Positions 8,369 to 15,568 of a stretch of 64,000 nucleotides of DNA are shown in pieces. Each line of letters begins with the position of its first letter. Position 1 is the stretch's first letter. This DNA comes from Metabacillus idriensis. Its GTDB lineage: Bacteria > Bacillota > Bacilli > Bacillales > Bacillaceae. The notes under the pieces were generated by a model that was given only the letters and a program-made list of their open reading frames with translations, ran no database searches and was not told where the DNA came from. The stretch lies in assembly GCF_009674765.1 (NCBI RefSeq), contig NZ_WKKF01000001.1, positions 1 through 64,000 on the forward strand, given 5' to 3'. The translations under genes and the position numbers were made by a program.

Positions 8369-8934
8369 GTATTTTCATAGTTAGCCCAATCCTTAAGCAT
8401 TATATGAAGAAAGTCATCCTTAGTGCATTCAGTTTCACTGTAGCCTAAGTCTCTTCTTATTAAAACCATTATTTCAGCCAACAATATTATTACCTGTTTT
8501 GATTCATAGTTAGGTGAATCTACAGTTAGAGAGTATTTTCGCCATTCAACAAATTTCTTTACCGTTTCATCCGATGCGAAGAAAAATAATTTGGTACCTA
8601 AATCTAACATTTTCTTATTGTGTTCTTTTTGAGTAGCTTGATTTGTTCCCAGCCTTCTAACATAGTCCCTATCCGTCAAATTGATGATTAGAACTTCAAC
8701 TAATTTTGAAAATTCTTGAGTTTTATGAATATGTAACTGTGATTCATTGATTTTCATTAACTCCAAATCAGTGGTTAATTGATTTCTAAATTCCTCTAAT
8801 TGTTTATTTAAATCATACTCAAAAGCTTTTAAGTTTTTTGCGTGTACTTGATCAGGTAATTTCTTTAAATAGGTGTATATAAACCATCCACCTAATAATA
8901 TAGCTATTTGTAAAATTGTTAGCAAAATGTTCAC
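8365..8934 (-). CDS. membrane-anchored hypothetical protein, 189 aa
   Basis: One N-terminal membrane segment (about residues 4-22, LLTILQIAILLGGWFIYTYL), then a long helical, charged region (about 30-75, coiled-coil-like, KQLEEFRNQL) and a soluble C-terminal domain. GTG 8934 follows ATGGGGGAAGTTTA. Proteins of this shape occur widely beside mobile genes, without known function. It is transcribed alone on the minus strand. Confidence 0.65.
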   Translation of the reverse strand: MNILLTILQIAILLGGWFIYTYLKKLPDQVHAKNLKAFEYDLNKQLEEFRNQLTTDLELMKINESQLHIHKTQEFSKLVEVLIINLTDRDYVRRLGTNQATQKEHNKKMLDLGTKLFFFASDETVKKFVEWRKYSLTVDSPNYESKQVIILLAEIMVLIRRDLGYSETECTKDDFLHIMLKDWANYENT

Positions 8935-9095
8935 TAAACTTCCCCCATTTCTGCTTATTGTACCAATCTAGTAAAATCCAATCATTTACTTATTTAAAAG
9001 TATAGTACAAGTAATACTTTTTTCATATAGAATACCTATTATTATCCAAATAAATGATAAATTATGGTATGATTAGAAAAAAAAGAGGTGTTGAA

Positions 9096-9695
9096 ATGGT
9101 TCATGTACCAGCTTTTTGTGATAATTGCGGAAATATCTTTCCGTCAGGGATGGTTTTTCAAGGTGCTTCTTTTAATGTAACTCTTACACGTAGTAAGTCA
9201 AGGTGTCCAAGCTGTAAACAATGGGCTAGAATACCCGAGGGTGTTTTTAACTTTTATAACAACGCTATAGAAGTATTACAAGGTACTGAAGAAACTGTAA
9301 AAGATCTTCAAAAACTGTACATGATTATTCAAAATGCCTCTAAGTTAGAAACACTGCCTCAGGATGTAAAACAAGAAATTCAAAAAGAAGTACCTAAGTT
9401 ATCTTTCTTAGCTAGATATTTACCGAAGAATGCAAAAGAATTAAGTGCTTATCTATATGGGATAGGTGCAATAATCAATGGATTAACTGGTGGGAACATA
9501 GAGATAAAACCTCATATTGAAATAAACCCTAAAACAGAAATTATTGAAGACATTAAAATAGAAGAAACCCTTAAACAATTTGCTTCTACACTAGAAGTAC
9601 ATACACCACCTGTGATGACTGAAAGGAAAATAGGAAGAAATGAACCTTGTCCATGTGATAGTGGATTAAAATTTAAATATTGTCATGGTAAATAA
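9096..9695 (+). CDS. zinc-ribbon protein with C-terminal SEC-C motif
   Basis: A 199-residue protein. The N-terminus has FCDNCGNIF and SRCPSCKQW (two CxxC pairs, a zinc ribbon, about 5-40), the middle is helical, and the last 20 residues ([19 protein letters not shown]) form a SEC-C zinc-binding motif as in SecA tails and many accessory proteins. ATG 9096 follows AAAGAGGTGTTGAA. SEC-C domains often mediate protein-protein or ribosome contacts, and the role here is unknown. A strong terminator follows. Confidence 0.75.
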   Translation: MVHVPAFCDNCGNIFPSGMVFQGASFNVTLTRSKSRCPSCKQWARIPEGVFNFYNNAIEVLQGTEETVKDLQKLYMIIQNASKLETLPQDVKQEIQKEVPKLSFLARYLPKNAKELSAYLYGIGAIINGLTGGNIEIKPHIEINPKTEIIEDIKIEETLKQFASTLEVHTPPVMTERKIGRNEPCPCDSGLKFKYCHGK

Positions 9696-9698
9696 AGT

Positions 9699-9733
9699 AA
9701 ACCCACTAGCTAAAATTGGCTAGTGGGTTTTTC
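9699..9733 (+). terminator. Rho-independent terminator
   Basis: AACCCACTAGC/GCTAGTGGGTT, 11-bp perfect stem followed by five T. Confidence 0.85.
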
Positions 9734-9820
9734 AATGTATTGTTTATTTTTTACTTGTATCCAGTGATGTAACAAAATTAAAGAGTATCTATTTTTACAT
9801 TTAATGTTTTTTTAGTAGTA

Positions 9821-9859
9821 TGTCCTAAAATTCGATCTGATTGCAAGTACATAAATGAA
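9821..9859 (+). promoter_or_regulatory. element-wide conserved box, copy 2
   Basis: TGTCCTAAAAT (9821-9831) followed by GATTGCAAGTACATAAATG (9839-9857). The same two-part arrangement with identical spacing appears inverted at 13694-13734. It lies about 30 nt before the next gene start. Confidence 0.6.
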
Positions 9860-9887
9860 TCACAAAATTACATGGAGGTATTGGACA

Positions 9888-10244
9888 ATGAACTATTCAA
9901 AATTCGCTAACCTAAGCCCAGAAACTATTATGAAGGACGAAAAGCTACGTGAGGAATTTTATGAATACCTCAAGGGGCGTATGGAGGTTTTGGAACGAGT
10001 GAAAACCATATTATTGTTCCCTAGTGATGAAACTGCAAATACTCAACAAGTAGCATGGTTTTACCAAGTCGATAAGAAGGTTATTGAAAAGGTTGTTTTT
10101 AGAAACCTGAATGAACTAGCTGAGGATGGCTATACAAATGGCATTTTCACAAGTCGGGCCATTTTAAGAATAGGTATGCTGCTAGATGATAATGAAATAG
10201 CAAATGAGGTTATGGATCAGTTGTTTAATATAAGTCAAAAGTAG
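9888..10244 (+). CDS. antirepressor-like regulatory protein
   Basis: A 118-residue protein. The middle and end (YQVDKKVIEKVVFRNLNEL, then SRAILRIGMLLDDNEIANEV) resemble the N-terminal domain of phage antirepressor/regulatory proteins, in which a protein interacts through a short helical domain and a RRAILRVGMLLRDSEVAKEV-like segment. ATG 9888 follows TGGAGGTATTGGACA. The preceding conserved box suggests shared control with the genes at 3751 and 13661. Function in DNA binding or derepression is inferred. Confidence 0.6.
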   Translation: MNYSKFANLSPETIMKDEKLREEFYEYLKGRMEVLERVKTILLFPSDETANTQQVAWFYQVDKKVIEKVVFRNLNELAEDGYTNGIFTSRAILRIGMLLDDNEIANEVMDQLFNISQK

Positions 10245-10375
10245 CATTTAGAAGCACTTACAACCATACTGAGGATATCATTGAAGTGAGATTAACAGGG
10301 GCTAGGAAAGGCAATAGGTCGGATTTAGTTAATGAAGCGTTGCGGAAAGTATTCAAGGAAAAGGGCTGGCTGTAG
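10241..10375 (+). pseudogene. remnant of a small ribbon-helix-helix-like protein
   Basis: An open stretch of 44 codons overlaps the end of the preceding gene. Its second half reads IIEVRLTGARKGNRSDLVNE then ALRKVFKEKGWL, resembling a CopG-type beta strand followed by two helices. There is no ATG; only an internal GTG at 10286 could start it, which would remove the lead-in to the strand. Probably a truncated or decayed DNA-binding gene. Confidence 0.35.
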
Positions 10376-10488
10376 ATTTATTTTAAAAACCTCTATTCCT
10401 GACCTGTATCTCATGGTGGTTTGATGAACAATAGTTTAAAGGGAAGTACATGCGACTTCCTACGGTGAATATTGAAATTTTCCTTTGA

Positions 10489-10520
10489 AGGGGAAGGCCT
10501 AACAGCTTTCCTCTTTTTTA
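10489..10520 (+). terminator. probable terminator
   Basis: GGGGAAGGC/GCTTTCCTC stem (two G-U pairs) followed by six T. Confidence 0.5.
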
Positions 10521-10579
10521 TTTACCGCATGTTCCAATAATTAGAACTACAAAACACTATCAGAGAGGTGACAAACACA

Positions 10580-10858
10580 ATGTTAACAACCAATACACGC
10601 TTACCGTACAACCAACAATATGACAATCGTTTCATTAAGCCAGTCAGAATGGCCAGAAATAAAACGCTAAGACAGATGGAAGAATTTATGGGCGTTGATT
10701 ACAGCACTATCGCGAAGCTGGAAAGAGGAGACTTAGAGTTTACGCCGTACTATGAGGAAAAGTTCAAAATGGCCATCAAGCGTTTACGAGTGTCGAACGT
10801 AGAACTTGCTTCGATCCGTAAGATTATTGAAATGAAAGAACAGAGAGGCTACAAATAA
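10580..10858 (+). CDS. HTH (Xre-like) DNA-binding protein
   Basis: A 92-residue protein with a helix-turn-helix in the middle (about 20-50, RMARNKTLRQMEEFMGVDYS followed by TIAKLERGDLEFTP), typical of Xre/Cro repressors including the SxxxIxxLERG turn. ATG 10580 follows GAGAGGTGACAAACACA. It heads a tightly packed series of seven small genes (10580-13178) and may control it. The stop overlaps the next start (TAATG). Confidence 0.75.
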   Translation: MLTTNTRLPYNQQYDNRFIKPVRMARNKTLRQMEEFMGVDYSTIAKLERGDLEFTPYYEEKFKMAIKRLRVSNVELASIRKIIEMKEQRGYK

Positions 10859-10965
10859 TGATTACTATTGCATTGGCGGTGCTGTTAAAGGGGTTTATCG
10901 TATTTAAAAACAAAGTGGCTGCTAAAGGGGAAATAGAACGTGAAATCTGCACTGAACTCACTTAA
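10858..10965 (+). CDS. 35-residue hydrophobic peptide
   Basis: ATG 10858 overlaps the previous stop (TAATG) and the frame ends inside the next gene. The N-terminal half (MITIALAVLLKGFIVF) is a single hydrophobic helix and the rest is charged. Translational coupling on both sides supports a real gene; the coding evidence is otherwise slim. Confidence 0.45.
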   Translation: MITIALAVLLKGFIVFKNKVAAKGEIEREICTELT

Positions 10966-11125
10966 AACGTGGATTGAACAGCGTATGGAAAGGCATGTCC
11001 TACACAAGCAACTAAAGAAAGAAATTGAACGTCAAGGCGTTATTGCATTGGCTAATACCTTAAATGATGACAAAGAGAAGCGAGAATTTATAATTCAATA
11101 CCATACAGGGGGAAATAAGAAATGA
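10940..11125 (+). CDS. hypothetical 61-residue helical protein
   Basis: GTG 10940 follows AAAGGGGAAATAGAAC. It is a highly charged, all-helical product (WIEQRMERHVLHKQLKKEIE) with no recognised domain. It overlaps the preceding small gene by 26 nt and the following one by 4 nt (ATGA), so these are translated together. Confidence 0.6.
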   Translation: MKSALNSLKTWIEQRMERHVLHKQLKKEIERQGVIALANTLNDDKEKREFIIQYHTGGNKK

Positions 11126-11751
11126 AAAAAGGTAAAGTGGCAGACTTATTTTTTGAAACTAAAATAGTTGTGGCTGAATATCAGGAAGAAGCGTTCCAGC
11201 TAGACGAACAGGGACGAGAATTAAAGGCTGAACTAGAGGCACTACAAGAACAGCATACAGCAAATTTAATTGCCCAAGAGAATGCAAGTGTTTCTGAACG
11301 AGTTTATTTAAAGATTGAAAGCAAAGGAATTATCCAAAAAAGTGAGGTCATTGGTTCGCTATTAGAGGAATTGGAGAATGAACACACTGAATTAAAACTT
11401 AAATTCACGCCTATTCTTCAAGAGGCACTAAGGAAAGACCGAATGATTTTAAGTCAATATGATGTTACTGAGTTGGCCATTAAATACCGTTACTTACTTC
11501 TTACTGAAATAGCTGAGATTGGAAAGGAAATGCAAGGCCAGTATCATGCTATTGCACCTGACGTTATGGAAATCTTTGAAGATCCGGCTGTAAAAGAAGC
11601 CAACCCACGATTAGAATACTCTTTCCATGCAGACCAATTTAAACCTGGACTAAGTTGGTTTGATAAATCAGTAGTTTCAAAAAATGAGTTGTTTGCAGCT
11701 GTACGTGGAAACCTTCCGCAACACTTAGCAACACCTAAGGACGTGAAATAA
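11122..11751 (+). CDS. hypothetical 209-residue coiled-coil protein
   Basis: ATG 11122 overlaps the previous stop (ATGA), with GGGGGAAATAAGA as ribosome site. Residues about 15-55 (YQEEAFQLDEQGRELKAELE) and 70-100 are acidic helical, probably coiled coil; the rest is mixed. I do not recognise the family. The next gene starts 2 nt after the stop, so it belongs to one operon with the Xre-like gene. Confidence 0.6.
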   Translation: MKKGKVADLFFETKIVVAEYQEEAFQLDEQGRELKAELEALQEQHTANLIAQENASVSERVYLKIESKGIIQKSEVIGSLLEELENEHTELKLKFTPILQEALRKDRMILSQYDVTELAIKYRYLLLTEIAEIGKEMQGQYHAIAPDVMEIFEDPAVKEANPRLEYSFHADQFKPGLSWFDKSVVSKNELFAAVRGNLPQHLATPKDVK

Positions 11752-11752
11752 G

Positions 11753-11932
11753 ATGGCTGAAAATACTAACAATCCATTAGACATGCTGAAAGCCGGACTA
11801 GCTGAACCTATTGTAAAGAATGAGGCTTACCAATTTAATAATGAAGCAATGGGAAACTATATGAAAGCAAAAAATGCACCTATAGCTACATTAGTATCAA
11901 TTACAAGATTTAAAACTGATAATGAAGAATAG
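11753..11932 (+). CDS. hypothetical 59-residue protein
   Basis: ATG 11753 begins 1 nt after the preceding stop (TAAGATGG). The product (MAENTNNPLDMLKAGLAEPI at the start) is soluble, slightly acidic and without motifs. Close coupling and a following terminator support it as the last gene of this transcription unit. Confidence 0.5.
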   Translation: MAENTNNPLDMLKAGLAEPIVKNEAYQFNNEAMGNYMKAKNAPIATLVSITRFKTDNEE

Positions 11933-11948
11933 CACTTAAATAAATACA

Positions 11949-11980
11949 CTAGCCCTGCTGAGAAATCGGCGGGCTTTTTC
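11949..11980 (+). terminator. Rho-independent terminator
   Basis: AGCCCTGCTGA/TCGGCGGGCT stem followed by five T, just upstream of the next ribosome site. Confidence 0.75.
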
Positions 11981-11997
11981 TATTGGAGGAAATGAGA

Positions 11998-12486
11998 ATG
12001 ACAGAATATAAATTTCAGGTAAAACAATACACAGGCGGTGGCTACTCACTTCTAACAAGAACAGTTAAGGTCGAAGATTGTGCCAACCTAGTAAAAGAAC
12101 ATAACGGTGAGTCTAATTGGTGTTTATTGAAAGACGCACACTGTCCTTTATTGGCCAAACATGACCGATACAATTTTGATCCTGAGGACATTAAGTGTAG
12201 TCATATAGAAAGTGGTTTTACTAAGGACATAAACAAGCTGGAAAACCCTCATAGAGAAGAAGTTCTTAACTCTATTGTAGATGAAATTTTAGCTGAACGT
12301 GAGGCCGTAGTAAAGGCATACCCTGACAACGGTAAAGCGGTCTATCAAGTAGGTAAGTATTTAAAGACCTGCAAACGGTGTGAAACTCATTTCAAAACAG
12401 ACGCAAAGAACAAGGTCTATTGTGAGGATTGTTCCCACAGTATGAAAAAACAGAAGCATAGAAAATACAATGGGAAACGTGACTAA
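11998..12486 (+). CDS. hypothetical protein with C-terminal zinc ribbon
   Basis: A 162-residue protein. The C-terminal 40 residues carry CKRCETHF and CEDCSHSM (two CxxC pairs) followed by a very basic tail (KKQKHRKYNGKRD), suggesting nucleic-acid binding. The N-terminal part is unrecognised. ATG 11998 is 8 nt after GGAGG; in-frame TTG 11983 and ATG 11992 are less well placed. It has the same orientation as the surrounding small-gene series. Confidence 0.6.
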   Translation: MTEYKFQVKQYTGGGYSLLTRTVKVEDCANLVKEHNGESNWCLLKDAHCPLLAKHDRYNFDPEDIKCSHIESGFTKDINKLENPHREEVLNSIVDEILAEREAVVKAYPDNGKAVYQVGKYLKTCKRCETHFKTDAKNKVYCEDCSHSMKKQKHRKYNGKRD

Positions 12487-12620
12487 AACAACGACTTTAT
12501 TAGATTTAGAAAGTCAATGATACCAATGGTTCCAGCGATTTAATAATGTCGTTTTTTACGAAAGTAATACTAGCATAGCCCACACCCTTAAAAACGACCA
12601 AGTAAAAGGAGATAAAGCAC

Positions 12621-13178
12621 ATGGCCAAACGTAATAAAGCAAGTAAGAAAAGACAGAAGAAACAGCTAATGAAACGAGTGGCCAAGACGGCTGCAGGAAT
12701 GGCTGCTATTGTAGAATCGGAAGAAACACCCTTCATTAAAACATGGCTTAACCCTGTGATAATAGATTCAGGCCGTACCCTTCCAAGAATGGATTTGTAC
12801 TTAGGCAAGTACAGTGAAGCTAATACCGAGTATCAGAAGGAACTTGACGCTGTTTATGCTGGCACTGTCGTAGTTATCGAACGTTTCTTAAATCATAAAA
12901 GTACATTGCTTCATCACTGTACTGAATGTAGTGCTAATTTTTACAGCAGGCCTGAATGGTTATTGAATGAGAAAAAACAACCTCATGTGTGCTACACCAG
13001 CCTAAAACATTCACATAACAAAGTAGTAGCTACACCTAAGAAGAAAAGACTTACGGAAGCCGATACTATGGAAATGGTTGCACTAGCTGAACAAGGAATG
13101 ACAAAAACTATGATAGCTAAAATATACGGTGTCACACGTCAGACAGTGATCAATCGATTAAGTAAAGCAGGGTTTTAA
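12621..13178 (+). CDS. HTH protein with zinc site, resolvase-type C-terminal HTH
   Basis: A 185-residue protein. The N-terminus is extremely basic (MAKRNKASKKRQKKQLMKR), the middle has CTECSANFYSRPEWL (zinc-knuckle-like, with a further C/H cluster near 115-125), and the C-terminus (about 148-185, EMVALAEQGMTKTMIAKIYG then VTRQTVINRLSKAGF) is an HTH as in resolvases. ATG 12621 follows AAAAGGAGATAAAGCAC. It probably binds DNA; the target is unknown. It is the last gene of the rightward series. Confidence 0.65.
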   Translation: MAKRNKASKKRQKKQLMKRVAKTAAGMAAIVESEETPFIKTWLNPVIIDSGRTLPRMDLYLGKYSEANTEYQKELDAVYAGTVVVIERFLNHKSTLLHHCTECSANFYSRPEWLLNEKKQPHVCYTSLKHSHNKVVATPKKKRLTEADTMEMVALAEQGMTKTMIAKIYGVTRQTVINRLSKAGF

Positions 13179-13209
13179 TGACCTTGCCTCTCCTTTTTTT
13201 AAATAAAAA

Positions 13210-13240
13210 AAAGATGCTACTGAATTAACAGTAACACCCT
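13210..13240 (-). terminator. terminator of the minus-strand gene at 13251
   Basis: On the minus strand GGTGTTACTG/CAGTAGCATC (10 bp with G-U pairs) is followed by eight T. It may serve both directions, since the + strand gene ends at 13178. Confidence 0.75.
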
Positions 13241-13250
13241 CTAAATTCTT

Positions 13251-13661
13251 CTATTCCCCACAATACATAAAATTCATTTTATTCTCTAATGCCTCCATAA
13301 ACTTATTGTTGAAAAGTCTTTCATCAACTACAAAATAGTATGTTTCCTGATGGTTTAAATCGAAACCTTCAATACGAACTAATAGTCCATAATCACTTAA
13401 TTCCTTAATATATTTAGTATAATTTTCGTACTCAGACTTCATAAGGTTAACCCATTTTACAGCGTCGTCATAATTTGTTGGCTTGTAGATATCCGTAAAG
13501 GCAAACCGTTTAAGGTCATGCATACAAAATAATTTATCATCTATAAGATTTTCATCGAGAACAACACGTAGCACCTCTAAATGGTCAATATCTAAATCGT
13601 AATTTTCAATTATTTCTTCTAGATTCTCTAACATTGTTTTTGATGGGTTTGTTGTAGTCAT
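13251..13661 (-). CDS. hypothetical 136-residue protein
   Basis: Acidic, helical product (MTTTNPSKTMLENLEEIIEN at the start) with a predicted winged-helix-like middle (KYIKELSDYGLLVRIEGF). ATG 13661 follows AAAAGGACGGATGAAAA. The element-wide conserved box lies 33 nt upstream in the same orientation relative to the gene as at the other two copies, so this gene is probably coregulated with those at 3751 and 9888. A DNA-binding regulator is possible but not shown. Confidence 0.6.
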   Translation of the reverse strand: MTTTNPSKTMLENLEEIIENYDLDIDHLEVLRVVLDENLIDDKLFCMHDLKRFAFTDIYKPTNYDDAVKWVNLMKSEYENYTKYIKELSDYGLLVRIEGFDLNHQETYYFVVDERLFNNKFMEALENKMNFMYCGE

Positions 13662-13693
13662 TTTTCATCCGTCCTTTTCGTTTTGTTTTTGTA

Positions 13694-13734
13694 TTCATTT
13701 ACGTACTTGCAATCAAAACGGATTTTAGGACAGT
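13694..13734 (-). promoter_or_regulatory. element-wide conserved box, copy 3
   Basis: Reverse complement reads GTCCTAAAAT, then GATTGCAAGTACGTAAATGAA with one change (G for A) relative to the other copies. Placed upstream of the minus-strand gene starting at 13661. Confidence 0.6.
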
Positions 13735-13766
13735 TATATATATTTAATATGTTAGACTGTGTAAAA

Positions 13767-14612
13767 TTATTTTTTCTTCTTTTTGTTAACCTTTTGGTAA
13801 TTCTTTATAGCCGTATGAAAATTACGATGAAAATCTGGGTTGTTTGGTAATTCAAATTCTCTGGATAATTGTCCAATGAAACTCAATCTTTTATTGTTAG
13901 TAGTAAGGGTCGAGAACAATTCTGTTCCTATTATCCTATCTAAGATAAAATCCGAAACCTTCCGATAGTCATCATTTCTGAAAATAGGTTTATCCAAAAT
14001 ATTACCCGGCATTCTATTATATCCATTTTGAAATGAATCATAAGCCCTTATTGCATTATCCTCTAACTCATTTAGCGAATCATATGACGTATTCTCTAAT
14101 GGTATTAAACTAATAATTATTTTATCTCCTAAACTATAATCCTTATATACTACAGGATTTCCTTTATCTATAACAAAGTGCACATAAGCCCTGTCGAATA
14201 CTCTTTCTGCTTGTCCGACATAATAAATATCTTCTACACAATTATGTATGATATAAATACCAGAGAAATTAACAATCCCTTGTTGTTCTCTTTCATTTTT
14301 GTCTCTAAGTTTAAGCAACTCTTGTGGAGTAACTTTCATCATTTTTCCCCTTAGATCATCTAACACTTTTCTCACAATATCTTTGTTTCTATTTCGTTCA
14401 TATTCCGTTTTCTTTTTATGAATATATGATGGAGATACTTGGCCAGGTTCATAATCACTCAAAACACCTCTTATCCAACTTAGTTCATCTTCTGTTAGAA
14501 AATTAAACATAAGTCTGAAATAGGAACGAATTTCTTCACTGTCTTTGTGTGAAAGCCGCCCTTCTTCGTTTATATAATAGTCAGGAAAACCATTCACTCT
14601 CTCCCATGCCAT
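13767..14612 (-). CDS. GIY-YIG domain protein
   Basis: A 281-residue protein. Residues about 116-205 have the GIY-YIG nuclease layout: GIYIIHN (118-124), YYVGQ (130-134), conserved R137 or R141 on the next helix, catalytic-type E182/E184 (LNELEDNAIRAY) and N199 (GYNRMPGN). The N-terminal 110 residues and C-terminal 75 (KNYQKVNKKKKK tail) are not recognised and may give DNA specificity. Start M8 of the frame is preferred because GAGGAGTATATCTTT precedes it. It could be a homing-type or element-maintenance nuclease, or a defence factor. Confidence 0.75.
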   Translation of the reverse strand: MAWERVNGFPDYYINEEGRLSHKDSEEIRSYFRLMFNFLTEDELSWIRGVLSDYEPGQVSPSYIHKKKTEYERNRNKDIVRKVLDDLRGKMMKVTPQELLKLRDKNEREQQGIVNFSGIYIIHNCVEDIYYVGQAERVFDRAYVHFVIDKGNPVVYKDYSLGDKIIISLIPLENTSYDSLNELEDNAIRAYDSFQNGYNRMPGNILDKPIFRNDDYRKVSDFILDRIIGTELFSTLTTNNKRLSFIGQLSREFELPNNPDFHRNFHTAIKNYQKVNKKKKK

Positions 14613-14698
14613 AAAGATATACTCCTCTATCAATGACGTTTAGATAACTACGTTTTCTTATAAAACGTCCTCAGTTGCAACGAGTTAGGCGGGTTCTA

Positions 14699-14845
14699 CT
14701 AGTTCCAAGGCAGGTTTTTTACAGATTTTAATACTGATGGGTAACATTTAGAACAAAACCTTTCTCTATCATCACCTTTTAATTCTGTGGGTAATGGCCT
14801 CAAGTCATCTGATTTCTGCCAGCAATAAGTACATTTATTTTCCAC
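14699..14845 (-). CDS. 48-residue zinc-ribbon protein
   Basis: GTG 14845 follows AAGGAAGAATAACC. The product has CTYC near residue 5 and CSKC near residue 31, a compact four-cysteine zinc ribbon (C-x2-C, 22 residues, C-x2-C). It starts 2 nt after the stop of the gene at 14848-15006, so the two are coupled. Its role is unknown; such knuckle proteins are frequent in phages and plasmids. Confidence 0.6.
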   Translation of the reverse strand: MENKCTYCWQKSDDLRPLPTELKGDDRERFCSKCYPSVLKSVKNLPWN

Positions 14846-14847
14846 GG

Positions 14848-15006
14848 TTATTCTTCCTTATCCAACATTCTGTCCAGCCTTGTATGAATTTCATCGAACC
14901 CTGACCTCATAGTGTTCTTACAGTCTGCAAATGATTCTAATAGATTTTCTAATGCTTTTTCTATTTGTTCTATCTTTTCATTATAATCATCATAAGTTTG
15001 GTTCAA
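14848..15006 (-). CDS. 52-residue helical protein
   Basis: TTG 15006 follows AGAGGTGATTCAGA. The product is one long acidic amphipathic helix (YNEKIEQIEKALENLLESFA), probably a coiled coil. It is coupled to the zinc-ribbon gene downstream. No family recognised. Confidence 0.5.
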   Translation of the reverse strand: MNQTYDDYNEKIEQIEKALENLLESFADCKNTMRSGFDEIHTRLDRMLDKEE

Positions 15007-15088
15007 TCTGAATCACCTCTAATCTAATGTAATAGTATAACCTCTCATAAAGCAAAAGATAAATGCAACACAGACGCCCTCAGCAACT

Positions 15089-15322
15089 TTAAATTACTTT
15101 TAAGTAATTAAGAATGATAAAACCAAAAACTATTGTAAAACCAATGAGGCAAAAAGTACGCCATTTTTCCTTTTCCTTTACTGCTTCAAAAAATGCACTA
15201 CCGATTAAAATAGCAAAAAGCACCCCTACAGCTGTTACTATTATTGGAGATTTCACAAAAAAATGCAGGACGCCTAGAAGGACAATAATGATACAAAGTA
15301 TGGTATTAAATTTTCTTTTCAT
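15089..15322 (-). CDS. small membrane protein, 77 aa
   Basis: Two to three hydrophobic helices (about 8-24, 28-46, 57-75; LCIIIVLLGVLHFFV, IIVTAVGVLFAILIGSAFF, FCLIGFTIVFGFIIL) separated by a short charged loop (EAVKEKEKWR). ATG 15322 follows AAAAAGGGGGTTAACAA. It is a typical small accessory membrane protein of unknown role. Confidence 0.65.
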   Translation of the reverse strand: MKRKFNTILCIIIVLLGVLHFFVKSPIIVTAVGVLFAILIGSAFFEAVKEKEKWRTFCLIGFTIVFGFIILNYLKVI

Positions 15323-15568
15323 TTGTTAACCCCCTTTTTTCATTTATAGTACCATATAATTCCATAAAGTCTTTTCAAACTGATGTCCATTTTTCCGCAT
15401 GTAAACATAATGTTGATATAGACTGTTCCCTTCCTGCTTCAATCTCTTTCATTTCTTTCATTGTCCATTCATTACTATTATAATTCCCGCGTAAATTTCC
15501 TTTAGATCATATATAATTAAATACAAATAAAACATTTAATAGATATTTATGTATAAGGAGGAATTATT

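Noticed and set aside
9888-10244. Complete phage antirepressor
   Set aside because: Only the short N-terminal-type domain is present; the usual C-terminal KilA/ANT domain is missing, so it is called antirepressor-like only.
10940-13661. Toxin-antitoxin pair among the small genes
   Set aside because: Neighbouring small genes overlap, but none shows a recognisable toxin family; the Xre-like protein alone is not enough.
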